Source: Undaria pinnatifida
Taxonomy: Eukaryota > Sar > Phaeophyceae > Laminariales > Alariaceae
Assembly: GCA_012845835.1 (NCBI GenBank)
Contig: JABAKD010000022.1
Location: 6,189,042-6,253,041 of the forward strand
Length of the DNA: 64,000 bases
Direction of reading: 5' to 3'
Positions 1 to 13,073 of the stretch are shown here, piece by piece; position 1 is the first letter of the stretch; every line of letters begins with the position of its first letter. Below the pieces are notes generated by a model. That model was not told the DNA's origin and ran no database searches. It saw nothing but the letters and a program-made list of their open reading frames with translations. The position numbers and the translations under genes are program-made.

Positions 1-240
1 CGGCATGCCCTGCACACATATGCCAGCCAGAAAACTGACGAAAACACCGTGCACGTCAGGCTACCCCTTGAGGGTATAGGTCCATCCAAACCTTGAAAAG
101 CCATCAACAATACTCGCAAAGTAGTGGGAGCCACCAGACAACGAGAGTCGCTTTCCGGACAGGTTCTTCAACAATAGTTCGAAGGACATTGTCCAGCAGT
201 ACCTAGACAAACCCTGGCCACAGGTGCAATTCTTTCTCCC
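1..240 (-). pseudogene. Ty1/Copia-type integrase fragment
   Basis: The minus frame reads CTCGQGLSRYC, then LSGKRLSLSGGSHYFASIV and DGFSRFGWTYTLK. This fits the Copia pre-integrase/integrase junction, where the core starts as G-G-x-x-Y-F-x-x-x-x-D-x-x-S-R-x-x-W-x-Y-x-L-K. A stop codon follows directly after LKG where the family normally has charged residues, and the frame then continues PDVHGVFVSFLAGIC, so the copy is dead. It is cut by the window start. I could not extend it into gag or an LTR beyond about 240. Confidence 0.7.
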
Positions 241-1440
241 CCCCGATACAGACGTCGCGTATAGGGTTCAGAACTCCCACTGCTCGTTGATTTGCATCGA
301 ATTTTCCCAACCCGCGCTCTAGTATTTTCGGATCAACTCTCTAACAAACGATCCCTTGCGAAACTAGCTAAATCGGCCTCATCAGTTCCACGGCTTACTA
401 TTGGACCATTGGGGAAACAAAAACTTTGCGCTTACATCAGTGTAAAATATATCCGCTTCTGTTTGTATGAGGCCAGCACTGCGTTGGCATTGGAAAGTTC
501 ATTTGCTCCAGTGGTACCCACGTATGAGCCAGGCTTCCCAAGCTCGAAAAATACACTGCGCCCCCCATGCGTGGGCCCTTTCTGCGCCCCATGATCACAC
601 GGCACATAGGTGCTTTGAAAACGGGTGGAAACGCAGTCCGGGTGGTTAAGCCACAATTAACAGCCTTGCGAGCGCGTCGCCTCCGGAACACATGCATCAG
701 CCAAGACAACATCTCGAAACACTGGATCTTCAGCGACCTAATGCCGCTGTACTGACAACCTCTCCCTACCTAGCGGCCTAAGATCGCCTACTAGCAACGT
801 CTCCCTGCCGGGGGGGGATCGCGGCTACACTCTACCATCCTAGTGTGGCCACCGGTGACAAGATACGAAACACCGGAGTCGGTGACCCACTCGTCTACTC
901 CACCAACGCAAGAAACGTCATGACCATTGTACACCGCATCGCAAGAAACTTTGCCGGTGTGCGCAATCTATGCCGAGGTCCCGTTACAGCTAGAAACTCT
1001 TCCGAGGGAGAAAATAACGGAGGAGAAACGCGAGGCGTTTCTTATCCACCACTCCCGGAGGTCTTCCCGGCCTGGCAACCTCCGTCCTAGTGCATCGACT
1101 CCGACCATGTCGGGGCAAGGTAGCCAGCATCGCCGTCAAAGCGGACGCTGATGAGCCGTACACATTGTCACGCGGCGGCCGGCAGTGTATCCCGGAGCTA
1201 AATGGCCAGGCTACTAACACCTGAAGCACAGACGGGGGCCCCATCGTGGACATCTCTGCGACAGATCCCAGCCCGCCGGCGGCGAGGGACTCGGCGGTAA
1301 TGCACCTGGCGAAGGTTCAGCCGGGATATGTTCCATCGGCGGTACATGCCCACTGGGGGGTGCTGACCCTCGTCTTCCCCCTCCCCGCAACTGTCCACGC
1401 GTTGGATCCTATCGATACGAGGTAGCAACTATGTCAACAG
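241..1440. other. No recognisable gene
   Basis: Complex, moderately GC-rich sequence with only short frames on either strand. It lies 5' of the Copia fragment in that element's orientation, so it may be decayed gag/LTR, but I see no zinc knuckle or protease motif. Confidence 0.5.
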
Positions 1441-1460
1441 AACGATGGTGGTTGTGGCGA

Positions 1461-1560
1461 CGGTGCTGGTGCTGTTACTGGTGCTGCTGTTGCTGCTGTT
1501 GCTGCTGGCGCCGCCGCTGCTATTGCTGCTGCTGCTGCTGCCGCCGCGGTTTATTCTGCT
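1461..1560. repeat. Imperfect (TGC)n tract
   Basis: Triplet-repeat stretch of TGC/GCC units. It produces Cys/Trp, Leu or Ser/Asn low-complexity frames that I do not treat as proteins. Confidence 0.85.
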
Positions 1561-3471
1561 CCTGCTTCCCCTGCTGCTCCCCCTCAGTGTATCGCTCGCT
1601 TCGATTCCTCCCCGCACATCCTCCCCCTGCGCTGGCGGCTTCAACACCACCGCCTTCATGGCATGTGGGTCCACCGCCTCCTTTTTATCCATTTCCCCTC
1701 ATTTTATCCCTTCTTATCCGGCATGTATACGCTTTGTACCAACTCGTCAAGTGAAGAGCGAGTACGGCGAGGGCGTAAAAGTAGGATTTCATTTTCAACA
1801 GAATGAGATGCTGATAGATTACGGACGATATAAAGATTCGGTTCGCCCTAATTATTCTGTCCTTCAAGCACGGTCGCCTTTAGTAGTCTCTTGTTTAAGC
1901 TTCCTGCCGTAAGCACAGGGTCATTTTCCGTGACCATCTTCACCGCCTCATACTTAAGCGTTGTGATACGCCTCCCTACACTCGCCTCTGCCATGCATAC
2001 TCCAGTCGCTACTTTCCATTAACCACTTACTTGGCGAATTGGTACCTGGTCTTCTACGGGGGGGGGTCGGTCTCAACAGACTGCAACAGCAGGCCCCTCC
2101 ACATCCTAGCAAGGCCGTTGCAGCCGGGTGCTTCGATAGCAGCTTCCCGTCCGTGAGATGTATGTCCTCAACCATCACAGGGTTAATTGTTTCCCTGAAG
2201 GCATCGCGACAACCCCTGTTTGCGACATACGTGACATACGTCAAGAAATGGGTTTACCATAGGGGCTATGAATCTTTCGTACAGCAAACTCAAGGCGATC
2301 GAGGATGGCAAACAGTGCCTGCGCGCACCCCAGCTGTACTTTCTTGTTCCGTCGGCGCTCGATCCATGATTGCGTATCGAGTCTCACCACCTCTTGAGAC
2401 TCTCGACGGGGCCTCCTTCATGTTCTCCAATCTTCTTCGTCATGTTGCTCAACTTCCCCTCGATGGCGATCCCAGCCTTGCTCTTTCACCGGTCTCGTGC
2501 TGTCCTTACCTTCACCAGGCACGGCCACAAGCGACAAGCCTTGACGGCAAACTTAGTCCCCCCACGTGATAAGGCCTCGAGCTGCATGCCTTAATCTCCA
2601 GAAGGGACTTTCGTATCCCCCTACAGCGTGTCGCGTATCCATTGGGGCCTTGACAAGAGCTACACATTGAGAGCGGGACTGAGGCACAAGAGACTCCGGG
2701 ACACATTCCTTGGAATCAGGTAAACAGACCCGGACGGGTTCTGGTAGTACTTGTCGAGCATTAACGTTCCTGATCAACGGGGTTCCCTAACCCCACAATC
2801 GTCGAACCGCCAATCTTGTTTTCCCAAAAGTTAGTGTTTTGCTTACGTGGGCCCCTGGTTTGCTCATTGGGTCTCACTTTCAGTTTGCTCACAGCCATTT
2901 GTTTGGGTGACATATAGGGCCTCCCAAGCGGGGAACTCCACAAAGATGATGATGCACAGCCCCACATGCTGCGTTAGAGGTGCTCGTGTGTTTCTCTGAA
3001 GTTTCTCGCTTGAGGAGTTGCACACCACGGTCAGACGGGGCCTTTTTGGGAAGGGAGAAAAGAGAGTGCAGCCCCATCAACAGGATCTCATGGTCTAGGT
3101 ATACAGACTGAATAGTATTGCAAAACGAGAATAACTGTTTTGAGGATAATGGGCTCCGGAGCCCCGTCGTTTAGGTGGGGGGGAAAGCAAAAAAAAAAAT
3201 ACGAATAGTGTAGCAGATATATAGGTATGTTCGTGATGTCGTTTCTTCTCTCCGGACGTACGAAAAAAGCGGGAAGCACGCCAGGAAATGCGGTTGCTAA
3301 ACCAGCATGTTGTTCCCCGCCTTCGGGGCTTATTTGCCTAGCATTTTACCACAATCATAATGTCAATCTACCTGAGGAAACTTTCGAGCACCTTCAACCG
3401 CGATCGCGCCCGTGTCCCAAGACACGCACAATCAACACAACTACCATGCTTGGCTTGGACAAGTGTCGTTC
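1561..3471. other. No recognisable gene
   Basis: Complex sequence with unrelated short frames on both strands. The longest plus frame (about 2,039-2,569) has no family signature I recognise. Confidence 0.5.
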
Positions 3472-3590
3472 TACGCTAGCCCCCCCAACTTTTCCTTAAC
3501 GAACTCGATAGTTTTGGACAGTTTTGAAACCAGTTTCAGCCCGCATCTCATGAATTACGGTGCCCCTTTCCACCCAGAGGTATCACCGCT
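3472..3590 (+). repeat. Family B dispersed repeat
   Basis: Shares CAACTTTTCCTTAACGAA, TTTTGAAACCAG and TACGGTGCCCCTTTCC with copies near 29.3, 31.3 and 47.8 kb. Confidence 0.6.
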
Positions 3591-4011
3591 CGATAGTCCT
3601 TTGCAAACAAGAAACCATGTGAAGATAATATATTTTTCATGGCACCCTTCTTTGTGCCCTGCAGCCATAAAAAAGTTCGCAATAACGAAATCGCTGATAA
3701 GGTGGCGAGGGGCTGTCGTAGAAGCAGTCGCAACATCGTAGCGAACGATTGCGCAAGTCCAGGAGCACTGGGAGAGCTGCGGGGGGTTGCTGCGGAAACG
3801 AAAACTGCTAACAGAATGCTGCGTACCCACAATGCTTGTCCACTGCGGACGCATGCTGCGTGAGGGCTGCACCTAGTTTCTCTCTCAAGGCTCTCCTCCC
3901 TTGTGGAGCCCCACCACAACCAACAGGCTTTGAGAAAAATCGAGTACGCAGCACGACGAGCGACCCCATGCATAGCCTTGGTATATGACGACGAGCAACG
4001 TATAGCACAAA

Positions 4012-4303
4012 ACGCGTGCTAGGATAGAGGTGCACCACCAGTGCTTGGCTTCTGAGGTTCCTCAATCTAGAAGCTTAAGACCTTTCCCAAAACAGAAGGG
4101 ATTTGGAGAGAGAGAAAAAAAAAAAAAAATACTATCGGTGGAACAGAATCCCTTGACCTAGAGTATTCAACGAGAATCACGCGAACAATGAAAGCGGCGT
4201 ATTTCCGACAGCTTTGGGTTAAGGAAGCCCCGCCATTCATAAGCCATTTCAGCCAAAACGAGGTGCCTGGTATACCTTAACAGCTCGATTGTAGCTGGCG
4301 TCA
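4012..4303 (+). mobile_element. Family A MITE-like element
   Basis: Starts ACGCGTGCTAGGATAGAGGT, contains CTTAAGACC, then TTTGGGTTAAGGA, GGTATACCTTAA and a decayed right end. These blocks occur in the same order in all family A copies. No coding capacity. The left half and the reverse complement of the right half also resemble each other, so the element is a loose fold-back. Confidence 0.8.
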
Positions 4304-4722
4304 CAAATGAGATTCCAACAATTATTGAGCAGTTCTCCCCCATTCTTTTTTACGAGCCCGGTCAGTCCGAAGCAATTTTGTTTTTGGCCTAAAAGTACTT
4401 CTCACATCATGCGGCACGCGTCAGCGCCTATTTTTAACGGCGTCGTTCGAAGGTAATCTATAGACTCGTGGTCTATCCAGCGGTAAGATTCTTGAGCTGG
4501 GCATTCACGTGCTGCTATGTTAGAGCACCTGGCAATTCGAGCACAGCGGATGTGACGGCGGCAGAGACGGTAAGGCTACCACACAAATTGAATTTTGTGT
4601 CTCTCTGGCGAGAGACCTCGTCATCTTTCCTGTGGTGGTTTAGCCTCGGACGTTTCGGTCATGGTTCCCTCGTTCCCACGGGCGACACCTAGAAGCGGCT
4701 ACATCTTTTTTCAGGTGATGAA

Positions 4723-4985
4723 GACGCGTGCTGCGATAGAGATGCACCATTTTTTTTCTGAGGTTCCTCGAATCTGGGAGCTTGAGATCTCTCCCAAAAG
4801 CTGTTTTTTTTTGGCGAAAATAAAACTGCTACGGGATGAAAAATCCCATGGCCTAGGCATACAACGAGAATGATGCAAAACAAATGGCCTAGTTCCGACG
4901 ACTTTGGGTCAAGAAAGCCCAGTCATTCGAAAACCCTTTCTGCAAAAAAAAGGTATACCTTAACCCCTCTATCGTAACACGCGTC
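4723..4985 (+). mobile_element. Family A MITE-like element
   Basis: Termini GACGCGTGCTGCGATAGAG and CCTCTATCGTAACACGCGTC form an inverted repeat of about 20 bp with two or three mismatches. Internal family blocks (GGATGAAAAATCCCATGG, GGTATACCTTAA) are present. Confidence 0.88.
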
Positions 4986-5180
4986 TGAAATCGACGTCAA
5001 TGACAGGACTTCATTTCAAGTCACCGGAGGGTGCTTCTTAGGAAGGTGTGAGAGCCCTCGCCCACCTGTCATAGCAAGCGTTCCCCTTGAGCTGCAACGT
5101 TGCTGGGTGTAGATGGTGCCGCGTAAGAAATAGGATACATCCTAGGAGGAGCTGGTTGTCGTCTTGGGACCCCGACTCAA

Positions 5181-5650
5181 TCTGGTTTGGTTTGATTTGG
5201 TTTGGTTTGGTTTGGTTTGGTTTGGTTTGGTTTGGTTTGGTTTGGTTTGGTTTGGTTTGGTTCGGTTCGGTTTGGTTTGGTTTGGTTTGGTTTGGTTTGG
5301 TTTGGTTTGGTTTGGTTTGGTTTGGTTTGGTTTGGTTTGGTTTGGTTTGGTTTGGTTTGGTTTGGTTTGGTTTGGTTTGGTTTGGTTTGGTTTGGTTTGG
5401 TTTGGTTTGGTTTGGTTTGGTTTGGTTTGGTTTGGTTTGGTTTGGTTTGGTTTGGTTTGGTTTGGTTTGGTTTGGTTTGGTTTGGTTTGGTTTAGTTTGG
5501 TTTAGTTTGGTTTGGTTTGGTTTGGTTCGGTTTGGTTTGGTTTGGTTTGGTTTAGTTTGGTTTGGTTTGGTTTGGTTTGGTTTGGTTTGGTTTGGTTTGG
5601 TTCAGTTTGGCTTGGTTTGGTTCGGTTTGGTTTGGTTCGGTATGGTTCGG
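5181..5650. repeat. (TTTGG)n array, about 470 bp
   Basis: Roughly 94 pentamer units, nearly pure in the first 300 bp, with TTCGG and TTTAG variants toward the right end. It gives open frames on both strands that are artefacts. Confidence 0.97.
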
Positions 5651-6043
5651 TTTTATTTTCTTCCTTTACCCCCCTTGTGGATTTTCGTGACAACGGACTA
5701 AATTTTGGCTGCAATGAGCTACCGTACCAATACAACACAAAAAAACGAACAACAACAGCAAGCCATTGGGGGCTTTCCAACTTGTCCGACCTTTAGAATT
5801 ATTGGTTCTTCCGAGGGAACAGTCAGGGAGCTGGTCAAACCTATGTAAATATGCATCTCGGTTACTGGGTCGTGCATTCGCGCTCAAGAACTAGTTACTC
5901 CCATACTATGTGGCTTTTCTTTCTACCTGAAGTGTTTCCATGTTTTTCCGTCGCCAAGCGTAGGCAAATGCTCGCCACCGCTGGCTAGGGCTCTGGGTTG
6001 GCTGGGCCTCGCGCCAAGCTACTATTTTCAGTTCGGCGGTGAA

Positions 6044-6365
6044 GACGCGTGCTGCGATAGATAGAGGTGCGCCATTCTTTTTTCTGAGGTTCCTCACGTT
6101 ACGAGGTTAAGAAAAGAAAACTTCTCAACCCCTCTTGACCCAAGACAGAAGACGGATTTTGACCAAAAATAACAGAACTGCACTACAACCGGATGAAAAA
6201 TCCCACATGGCCTCGAGGCACACGACGAGAATCAACGCAACAAAGATTACCTATTATTTATTTATTTTCCGGCGATTTTGGGTTGAGGAGCCCTGTCGTT
6301 GAACGCCCATGAACTGCTGTTTCAGACGAAAAGCGCTCTACCTCTGTCGCCTGAAAGCACGCGTC
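6044..6365 (+). mobile_element. Family A MITE-like element
   Basis: Left end GACGCGTGCTGCGATAG; right end decayed to CTCTGTCGCCTGAAAGCACGCGTC. Family interior present. Confidence 0.8.
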
Positions 6366-8149
6366 TTGTCTCACTTGTCTCACTTGCCTCAAGAAGTCCA
6401 CCATAAACTTGACGTCGCCGGTATGAACACTTAAAATTATGTACAACGTCGAGCCACGAAAGCGCCGGTCAGACACAGCAAGCAGAACTACACAAATCAA
6501 ATTACTGGACGCAACTATAACTGTATAGACTATAGTACCTAGCTGACAAATGTCGGGTTGGTGGCTGGTAGTAAGCCGATGCGCAGCCCTAGCACCAGCA
6601 TTATTGGCGTGTATCTTGTCCCTCCGTAACGTGCTGGTGGTGTCTCCCTTATCTCCGTTGTCGAATCAATCATCAGTCTAAACAGAAACACGTGGCACGT
6701 GCGACAAAAAAAAAAAGTACCGTATACGTACGAGCACGTCACCGCTGTGTCTTCCTGTAGTTGTACACCTCATATACGGACGCGCCACACAGCTGCACGG
6801 GCTACAGCCGAAAGCCCTGCGTCTGAACTTCTACTCACGGGCTACAGCCGAAGGCATCCCCTGCGCCTGAACTACGGCTGCGCGCTACTTTCCATGTATG
6901 CAACGTTGTTGTCTGGAAGTGCCGCCAGTATCCAGCACCGCCACATCGCCGGGCACAACTTCTCGTACAGCCGAACGGGCCTCCTGCATGACGCGGAGGT
7001 CCCGCCTGGTCAACCCCCTGTCGTTGTTGGCGGTCCCCGAACGCAGCGGTCTTATGACGCTCTAAGCAGTGTGCCCTGGAGAGCGATAACGCGAGAAACG
7101 ATGAGCAGCCGTTGCGCGTGCTGGTCGAATGGATACCTCTCTGTGTTATTGCGGCGATAGTGTGCCTGGCACTGTACTAAAATGGTACGTGTGCTATGCT
7201 AGGTGCTGCAGGTTTGAAGCTGCAGCCCTGTAGAGTCCGTCGATGGCGTTGCTTGTGACATGCAGCATTGCAGAATGGCGGTAGCGCGGCAGCACCAGTG
7301 CCGTTCCGCCACGAACGCTCATCGCAGAACGACAACAATCCCGCCGATGCACGTCCATCCAGGACTGTACGAGAACCATACGGTGTCCATCCATGGTAGC
7401 ACCAATTGGTTACGTAGTAAATTGATGAAGTTACAGAGACAACTATTAATAAACGTCTAGACTAGTCTATATAATATTTTTCAGGGGTGCACATGCGTCC
7501 AAAAAAACCCAAAACTTTTCCCCCGCCGCTTCAAGATTCAATATCAATCATCGGCTTGTCATTACGTTTGGAAACGATTCGTTTATGTGCGGCAAAAACG
7601 TCAACGCAACAGAGCGGCGTGGGCACAGCACAGGGGGCATCCCTCAAGAAACCCAGACGATGACCTTCACTCGGAAACAGTGGTGTGATAGCCTCGGTGA
7701 TGTCTGACTGTTCACGTCATTTGGGATTATATATGTACGTGTGTATTTCAGCTTTTCGAAAACTAATCTTCACTGAATCCGCAACATTATGCTTTAAACT
7801 GTATACGAAAAGTAACAAGATTACCGAAACGTTTTATTTTCTACGACGATACTTTCGTTTTACACTGCTGGTTAGAAACGGTATGGTGGCAGACGGGTAA
7901 GTATGGCAATAGCAGCCCTCTCTCGGTGAACTACAGCAGAAGTAGCCGTGCAACTACTACTACTGCTGCTGTCTTCCGCATTGATAAATACCAGTGCCAA
8001 AATTGGCAGTTTCATTACTAGTCTAATCAAAAAGACAGCAGCCGCAGCAGAAATAGAAATAACATTATTAGCAGTAGCATATAGTAGCATGTTGTGGCAT
8101 ACCTGCCCCGAGTGCATGGGCAAAGAGTGTTCCAGGCATGCCCACACCA
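6366..8149. other. No recognisable gene
   Basis: Complex sequence without a family match. A short doublet of CGGGCTACAGCCGAA occurs at about 6,799 and 6,838, and an imperfect GCTGC-rich patch at about 7,950-8,060. Confidence 0.5.
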
Positions 8150-9540
8150 GTCAGGAAAAGAGGGGTCGATGATGCAACACCGTACAAAACAATCGAGGCT
8201 AATACTCGAATGCCTGGCTCGGCGGCCAATCCAGGGACTACCTCATGGCTGCCGCTAGGACGGGCGGGCGGGCTTCGGAAGGGAGGGACGGAGAACAGCT
8301 ACCCAACAGGCAGCTACATGGCGCCTCGCCTCCACAGCAGGCGGTAGCAGGGCTGGCGTCACCAGGACCACAGCCTGGAGCAGTACCAGTTCGGCCGAAA
8401 TCGGCTCCTGGGTTACTTCTGCCGTAAACCTCAAACCGGGTGGGTGCTGTTGTCGCCGGCAACGGGGCTAGGGATGTCCCCGACGACCATCCCCCCACTC
8501 GGGCGGTCGAGAGCACCTGTCAGGGTTTCTTCGATGTCGCCGGTGGAGATGGCGCCCCCACCGCCAGGACCTTGGGCGCTGACGTCGCCGGCCCAATCGA
8601 TCACTACACGCCGCTGGGAGAAGGAGCCGGGTCGGAATCTAAGACATCGACGACAAGGCCGCCTTCGCCAATTTTCGTACCTTCATCAGGCGTGGAGTCA
8701 GGTGTATCGCGCCCGTCGTAAACAACTACTTCCGGGAATATTGATCTCAAGACCCTACGCCAAGAATTCTGAACCCCCCCCCCCCCACCACCACCTGAAA
8801 AACGCTTTTCACGCTCGTACAAACCCCGCCACAACCGCACCGGCAGTGCCTCTATTCTCATACCACCAATGACGCGACCGACGGTGTCCGCATCGCGTCC
8901 GTGATAGCCCCCGCTAACGGGGCAGTCGCAACCACCGCCACGGCCCCCACCGGAGATACCGGCGCCAGTATCACTGCCATCAGCGATGGCGCCATCACCG
9001 CCCACTACATCATCGGCCGCCAGGTCACCCCTGCCGCCATCGCCAACACTGCCGTGACTGCAATCCTCGTCGGCTACCCAACCCTCGACAGCGACACCAC
9101 TCCTGACACAGGAAGCGGTCTTGTCGCTCGAAGCGTCACCCCGGTGAGCGACGAGACCGGCGCAGCAACCGTGACTAAGACAATGACCACCACGATCGCG
9201 GCAGCGCCGTAGTGGGGGAATATCGGGACCCGCGTTAATGCTAGAGACGGTGTCGACGCCGACTTCGCCGCTACGGACGGCGTCGCCGGCGCCTGCACCA
9301 AACGTGTGGCCACGGCAGGAGATCTCGAAACATTTCGGCTTATGCTGTGATACCACGATGGCCCCGATGGTCCATCTTGGCAGTTACCCTCGTCGGCTAA
9401 GTCTGCCGTGCTATGCTATTCTCCGTATCAGAGTGCAGGCCGCCCTACGCTTTCCGGCCTGCCGGTCAACCACGACAGTCACAAAGGCTGACATCGAGAC
9501 CTACGGCAGTAGAAGGACCACGTTGTGGGAGAGGTGATAA
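8150..9540. other. GC-rich segment with unassigned long frames
   Basis: Both strands stay open for long stretches: minus 8,604-9,356 (250 aa, Gly/Asp-rich) and plus 8,901-9,212 (103 aa, Thr/Ala-rich with GDTGASITAISDG). The antisense pair looks like a compositional effect of GC-rich third positions. No domain is recognisable, and a C-run at 8,775-8,786 interrupts the region. Confidence 0.4.
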
Positions 9541-11061
9541 CGGTCGCGCGACGAGCGATGCCGGCTTAGGGGAGAGTTGGACCACGCACCAGGAAAACAC
9601 GGGGACGTGGGAAAAGGCAAGTGATATGCAGCATTTCGCTTCCCGGGTTGGTGGAGGAGGTGGCCTTGGTGTATGCATCATTCTTGTGCTTCGTCGATGA
9701 CACAATCCCCCCGGTCCAGACCCAATGGGGCACGCGCGATAGCGTGCCAAGCACGTACCCGAACTCGGTTCTACATGGGACGCACAGCAGTAATAGATAT
9801 GGGTCTACCCCCCCTCCGTCAACAGCTTTACCGTCTCGGCAGGTCAGCGGACACGATGTACGAGCGAGCTCTCAGGAACAGGAGCGGTGGTGATATACAC
9901 CGCCTCTGCAGAAGGTCCACATTCCACCGTAGTGGTAGATTTGTCACGGAGAGTATTGGAGAAAGGAGAAAATAACCTGCAAAGATAGTGACGTGACACG
10001 ATCCCCTCAGCAGCTAAAGTGAAAATGTCGTGCAGGATCTTCCAGAAATAATACGATGGACGGTCGGAGGTTTGTATTCTCCTGTTGGTTCGCTCACGTT
10101 GAGTGCGGATTTTGAAATCGGACAGGGGACCTTCGACAGGGGAGAAGACGGGCTCGGGGTGGCCGAAAAAGGAGGGACTGGGCCATCTCGTCGAAGAACG
10201 TTCCGAGTCATGGAAACCTACGGAATATACACCTGCGGATTGGCGGTGCTACCGAGTGGGGGATCATCGACGGCGACAGTGAGCGGTACGTTGGCGATCA
10301 ATGACTTGGAGGTGGATAGGGCCGCAAATCAAGGCGTAGAGGGTCAACATGTGCTAGGGGGTACGAACGAAGAGACCGGAGCACGGTGTACCTACTGCGG
10401 TAGGATTTTAGACGACCCTACAGAGAAGTCGGAGGGCAATGACTTGCAAGCACCCATTCCATGCCCCCGTCAAAAGTTTATGCGCATCCAATGAATGCTG
10501 GGACGTATGGAACGCCTTGCGGGCGGGCATGCAGATGCGAGATCCTACGTCGCATGCCGTTCCGCGTAGGCGGGAGAGACCTGCCCGCCCCCACCCGGCG
10601 GCGGGGCCGGCTATGAGATTGTCAATGACCGAGCCAAACGGGAGTTGACGACGGCAACGAGAGCTACGAGCGCCACTCAGTTTGCCTATTTCATTCAGTG
10701 GGGCGTCCCCGGACCGGATCCGGTCAGATACTTCACCACCGGCGTCTACAGCTCGTTCGATTTTATGGTACATTACCATGGGAAGAGTTTCTACCCCCTC
10801 GTTTTCTCGTGCTCCCCGCTCAGCGACTTCTGAGTCTACCTCAAGGAGCTTTTCTCGCCCCCCCCCCCCCACGCGAGGTAATGGGTAACAGCTGCCGGCC
10901 TACCGTGCGCCGTTCAACGCGTCCGGACGTCGACCACAGGGTATTGATCCCACTGCCAAAGGCGAGTCACTGCAACGGGCTTCGCTTCGAGGGGTACATG
11001 GTGAGCCTTGACTCCCGAGTGGGAGAAACGCTTGGCAAGACAGACCCTTGGAGCTAACAAC
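9541..11061. other. No recognisable gene; unassigned frames
   Basis: A 154-aa plus frame (10,030-10,494) and a 154-aa minus frame (10,408-10,872) occur. Neither shows a motif I know, apart from an isolated CTYCGR in the first, which lacks a partner pair. Confidence 0.4.
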
Positions 11062-11194
11062 CGTTGAACAAGGGTGACGCGATGCCTCTTGATGTGTTGA
11101 AAGTGGCGGCTCCACCTAGAGGAACTGGGTAGGTGCTGAAGGCCGACCCGAGCTTAAATCGTTGAACAAGGGTGACGCGATGCCTCTTGATGTG
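11062..11194. repeat. 35-bp direct repeat, 98 bp apart
   Basis: The segment beginning CGTTGAACAAGGGTGACGCG recurs exactly at 11,062-11,096 and 11,160-11,194. This is a local duplication of about 98 bp whose second half has diverged. Confidence 0.9.
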
Positions 11195-11685
11195 ACCAAA
11201 GGAAGCGAGTCTCTCCAGAACTTGGGATGCATGAATACCGTGACAGAGGGACTATCCGAAATACCCCGGGCAAGGTTCGCCACCGCTTTGGCAACGTCCG
11301 GGTTGGCGGCGTCTACATCTAGCAGCGAGGGAGGGGGGAAGCTGTCGGCAAGAAGTAGGTGAGGTCGGTGGAGAGGATCCAGGAGGGGGTCACGAGCAGT
11401 CACTGCCGAGAGAGGTAACGATACGAGCAGAGCACGAAGCCTCAGGCCCGGGAGCAACCCGCTACCTTTGGCCCGCAGGCTGGGGGAAGTAGAGAGGGTG
11501 AGTCTAGCAGACGGGAGGAAAACAACGAGGGTGGCAAATAAACCAAAACCGGAGGGACGCGAACAAGTGGATGGTGGGGGGGAAGGAAGACCGGAGAACC
11601 AAAGGCGCGGAAGGGTGGGAGCCACAATGAACGGCGGCGGGCCTAGGTCACAAACCGGCGGGTCGCAATCTGAAGCATGGCTCAG
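11195..11685. other. No recognisable gene
   Basis: Opposing frames (minus 11,116-11,625; plus 11,468-11,881) with no family motif. Purine-rich plus strand. Confidence 0.4.
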
Positions 11686-12066
11686 GGGGGGGGGGTGTAC
11701 TCAGTTTGTGCGTGGCCGTAGTCGTATGACCATGGACCCTCGCATCCTTACTATGCCGGGACGGAGCACGCCGGGTTTTCACCAACCAGGCAGACATTTT
11801 TTGCGCCAAGCGAGAAGCGCCGAGAGGTGTTCGGCGAGTCGCATGAAGGGTGAACTACGTCTTTCCAAGAACCACTCGTAAGACAGACTTCGGCACCTTG
11901 TGCCTACTTTCTTGCTTAGTGTATGGGTGACAGCGCCAATGAGTTATACTTTTTTTCTGGTGTGGCCACTCCAGAGACAGCAATGGGTATTGCTATGTAC
12001 CTGCCTCGTGGATGCCTTACCATGTTCACCCTACGCGATGCGATAATTCCCTTGAGCGGAGTTAGG
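11686..12066 (+). repeat. Family D dispersed repeat, long copy
   Basis: Begins in a G-run then TGTACTCAGTTTGTGCG, and contains CGGGTTTTCACCAACCAGGC, GAGTCGCATGAAGGGTGAAC and TCTGGTGTGGCCACTCCAGA. It is collinear with 23,610-23,971 over the whole length. No coding capacity and no clear terminal repeats. Confidence 0.9.
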
Positions 12067-12869
12067 ATATCTCCACCCCGCACAATATAATATTCTCGGT
12101 AACCACCCTGGTGACCGCCAAAAAGCGAAGAACGGTACCCTGGTTGTCTAGCTCACGCAGTGATTAACATGTTTTACAGCTTCGTTTCCAAGCCAATATA
12201 CGTTCATTGTTTGACAGCGTCGGTGCCAGCCGAGGCCAACTATTATATATGTAAAATAAATTTTTGGGGCGTAGCGGGGGGGGCGGGGGAGAACGGACGT
12301 TCCCCCCTCGCCTTCCTGAGCGGAACTTGGGGAAACGCGATGTCCGGGTTTCGCCGTGTGATGCTCCAACTTGGACGCCACGTGCACCACGCTCGTTGTA
12401 CTCGGGAGGCGTGGCACCGGGCGCACTCCTTCGTCTGCCCAGCAGCCGACGGTGGAATCCAGCACCCGGGACGAGACGCCCTGAACGTAGCGGTCCAGAC
12501 GGAATCGGGTATTCGCTGTCGGGCCGGCGGATAGGAAACGGACGCGACGGATGTATTGGCTCCTAGCTGCTCTGTGAGGAGGAGCTCTATGCATCACCGA
12601 ACAACCGGCTCTGAGAAAAAAACGTTTCCAGGTACTAGGTATAGCCTATGACCGATGTTCAGCAGATACTGCTGAAAACATATGATGTAAAGAGATATCT
12701 CGGGAAGGTTCACAGACAAGGGACATCGTCCGCAATAAGCTCAAAAGTGCAAATCAAACCGTACCGAGGAAAGGCTCATGGGACGGAGGATCACAGGCAG
12801 CGCGGACCTACACAGTCGGGGACGCTGGCACAGACGGAACCAGAACAACTTTGGTACATGGCCATCACT
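12067..12869. other. No recognisable gene
   Basis: AT-rich patch near 12,240 (TATTATATATGTAAAATAAA), then GC-rich sequence with opposing 124- and 149-aa frames lacking any motif. Confidence 0.4.
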
Positions 12870-13073
12870 TCATGCCGTTCCTAAGGATGACGAGTGGCGA
12901 CGCTCCTTGTCCGGGAAACGAGTGCACACGTGCTTCGCAGGCGCGCATGCGGGGCATAAAAATCGCGTGTCTGGTATCATTAACCGCACCATGAGAGATT
13001 GCCGACCAAGTCGAGATTTTGGTCGTCCCTGCGGGCACCGAAGCTCTAAGAGGTCATGCCGACTCTGCTTCAC
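12870..13073 (-). pseudogene. Possible Copia pre-integrase remnant
   Basis: The minus frame has IPDTRFLCPACAPAKHVC followed by FPDKERRHSSS, similar to the C-x-A-C-x-x-A-K-x-x-R-x-x-F-P pattern of Copia pre-integrase segments. The expected integrase start does not follow in any frame, so this is weak. Confidence 0.3.

Noticed and set aside
5087-5701. 204-aa frame over (TTTGG)n
   Set aside because: Pure translation of a pentamer array; open in all frames because the repeat lacks stops.
8604-9356. 250-aa minus frame
   Set aside because: Gly/Asp/Arg-biased with an equally open antisense frame; no domain. Kept only as an unassigned region.
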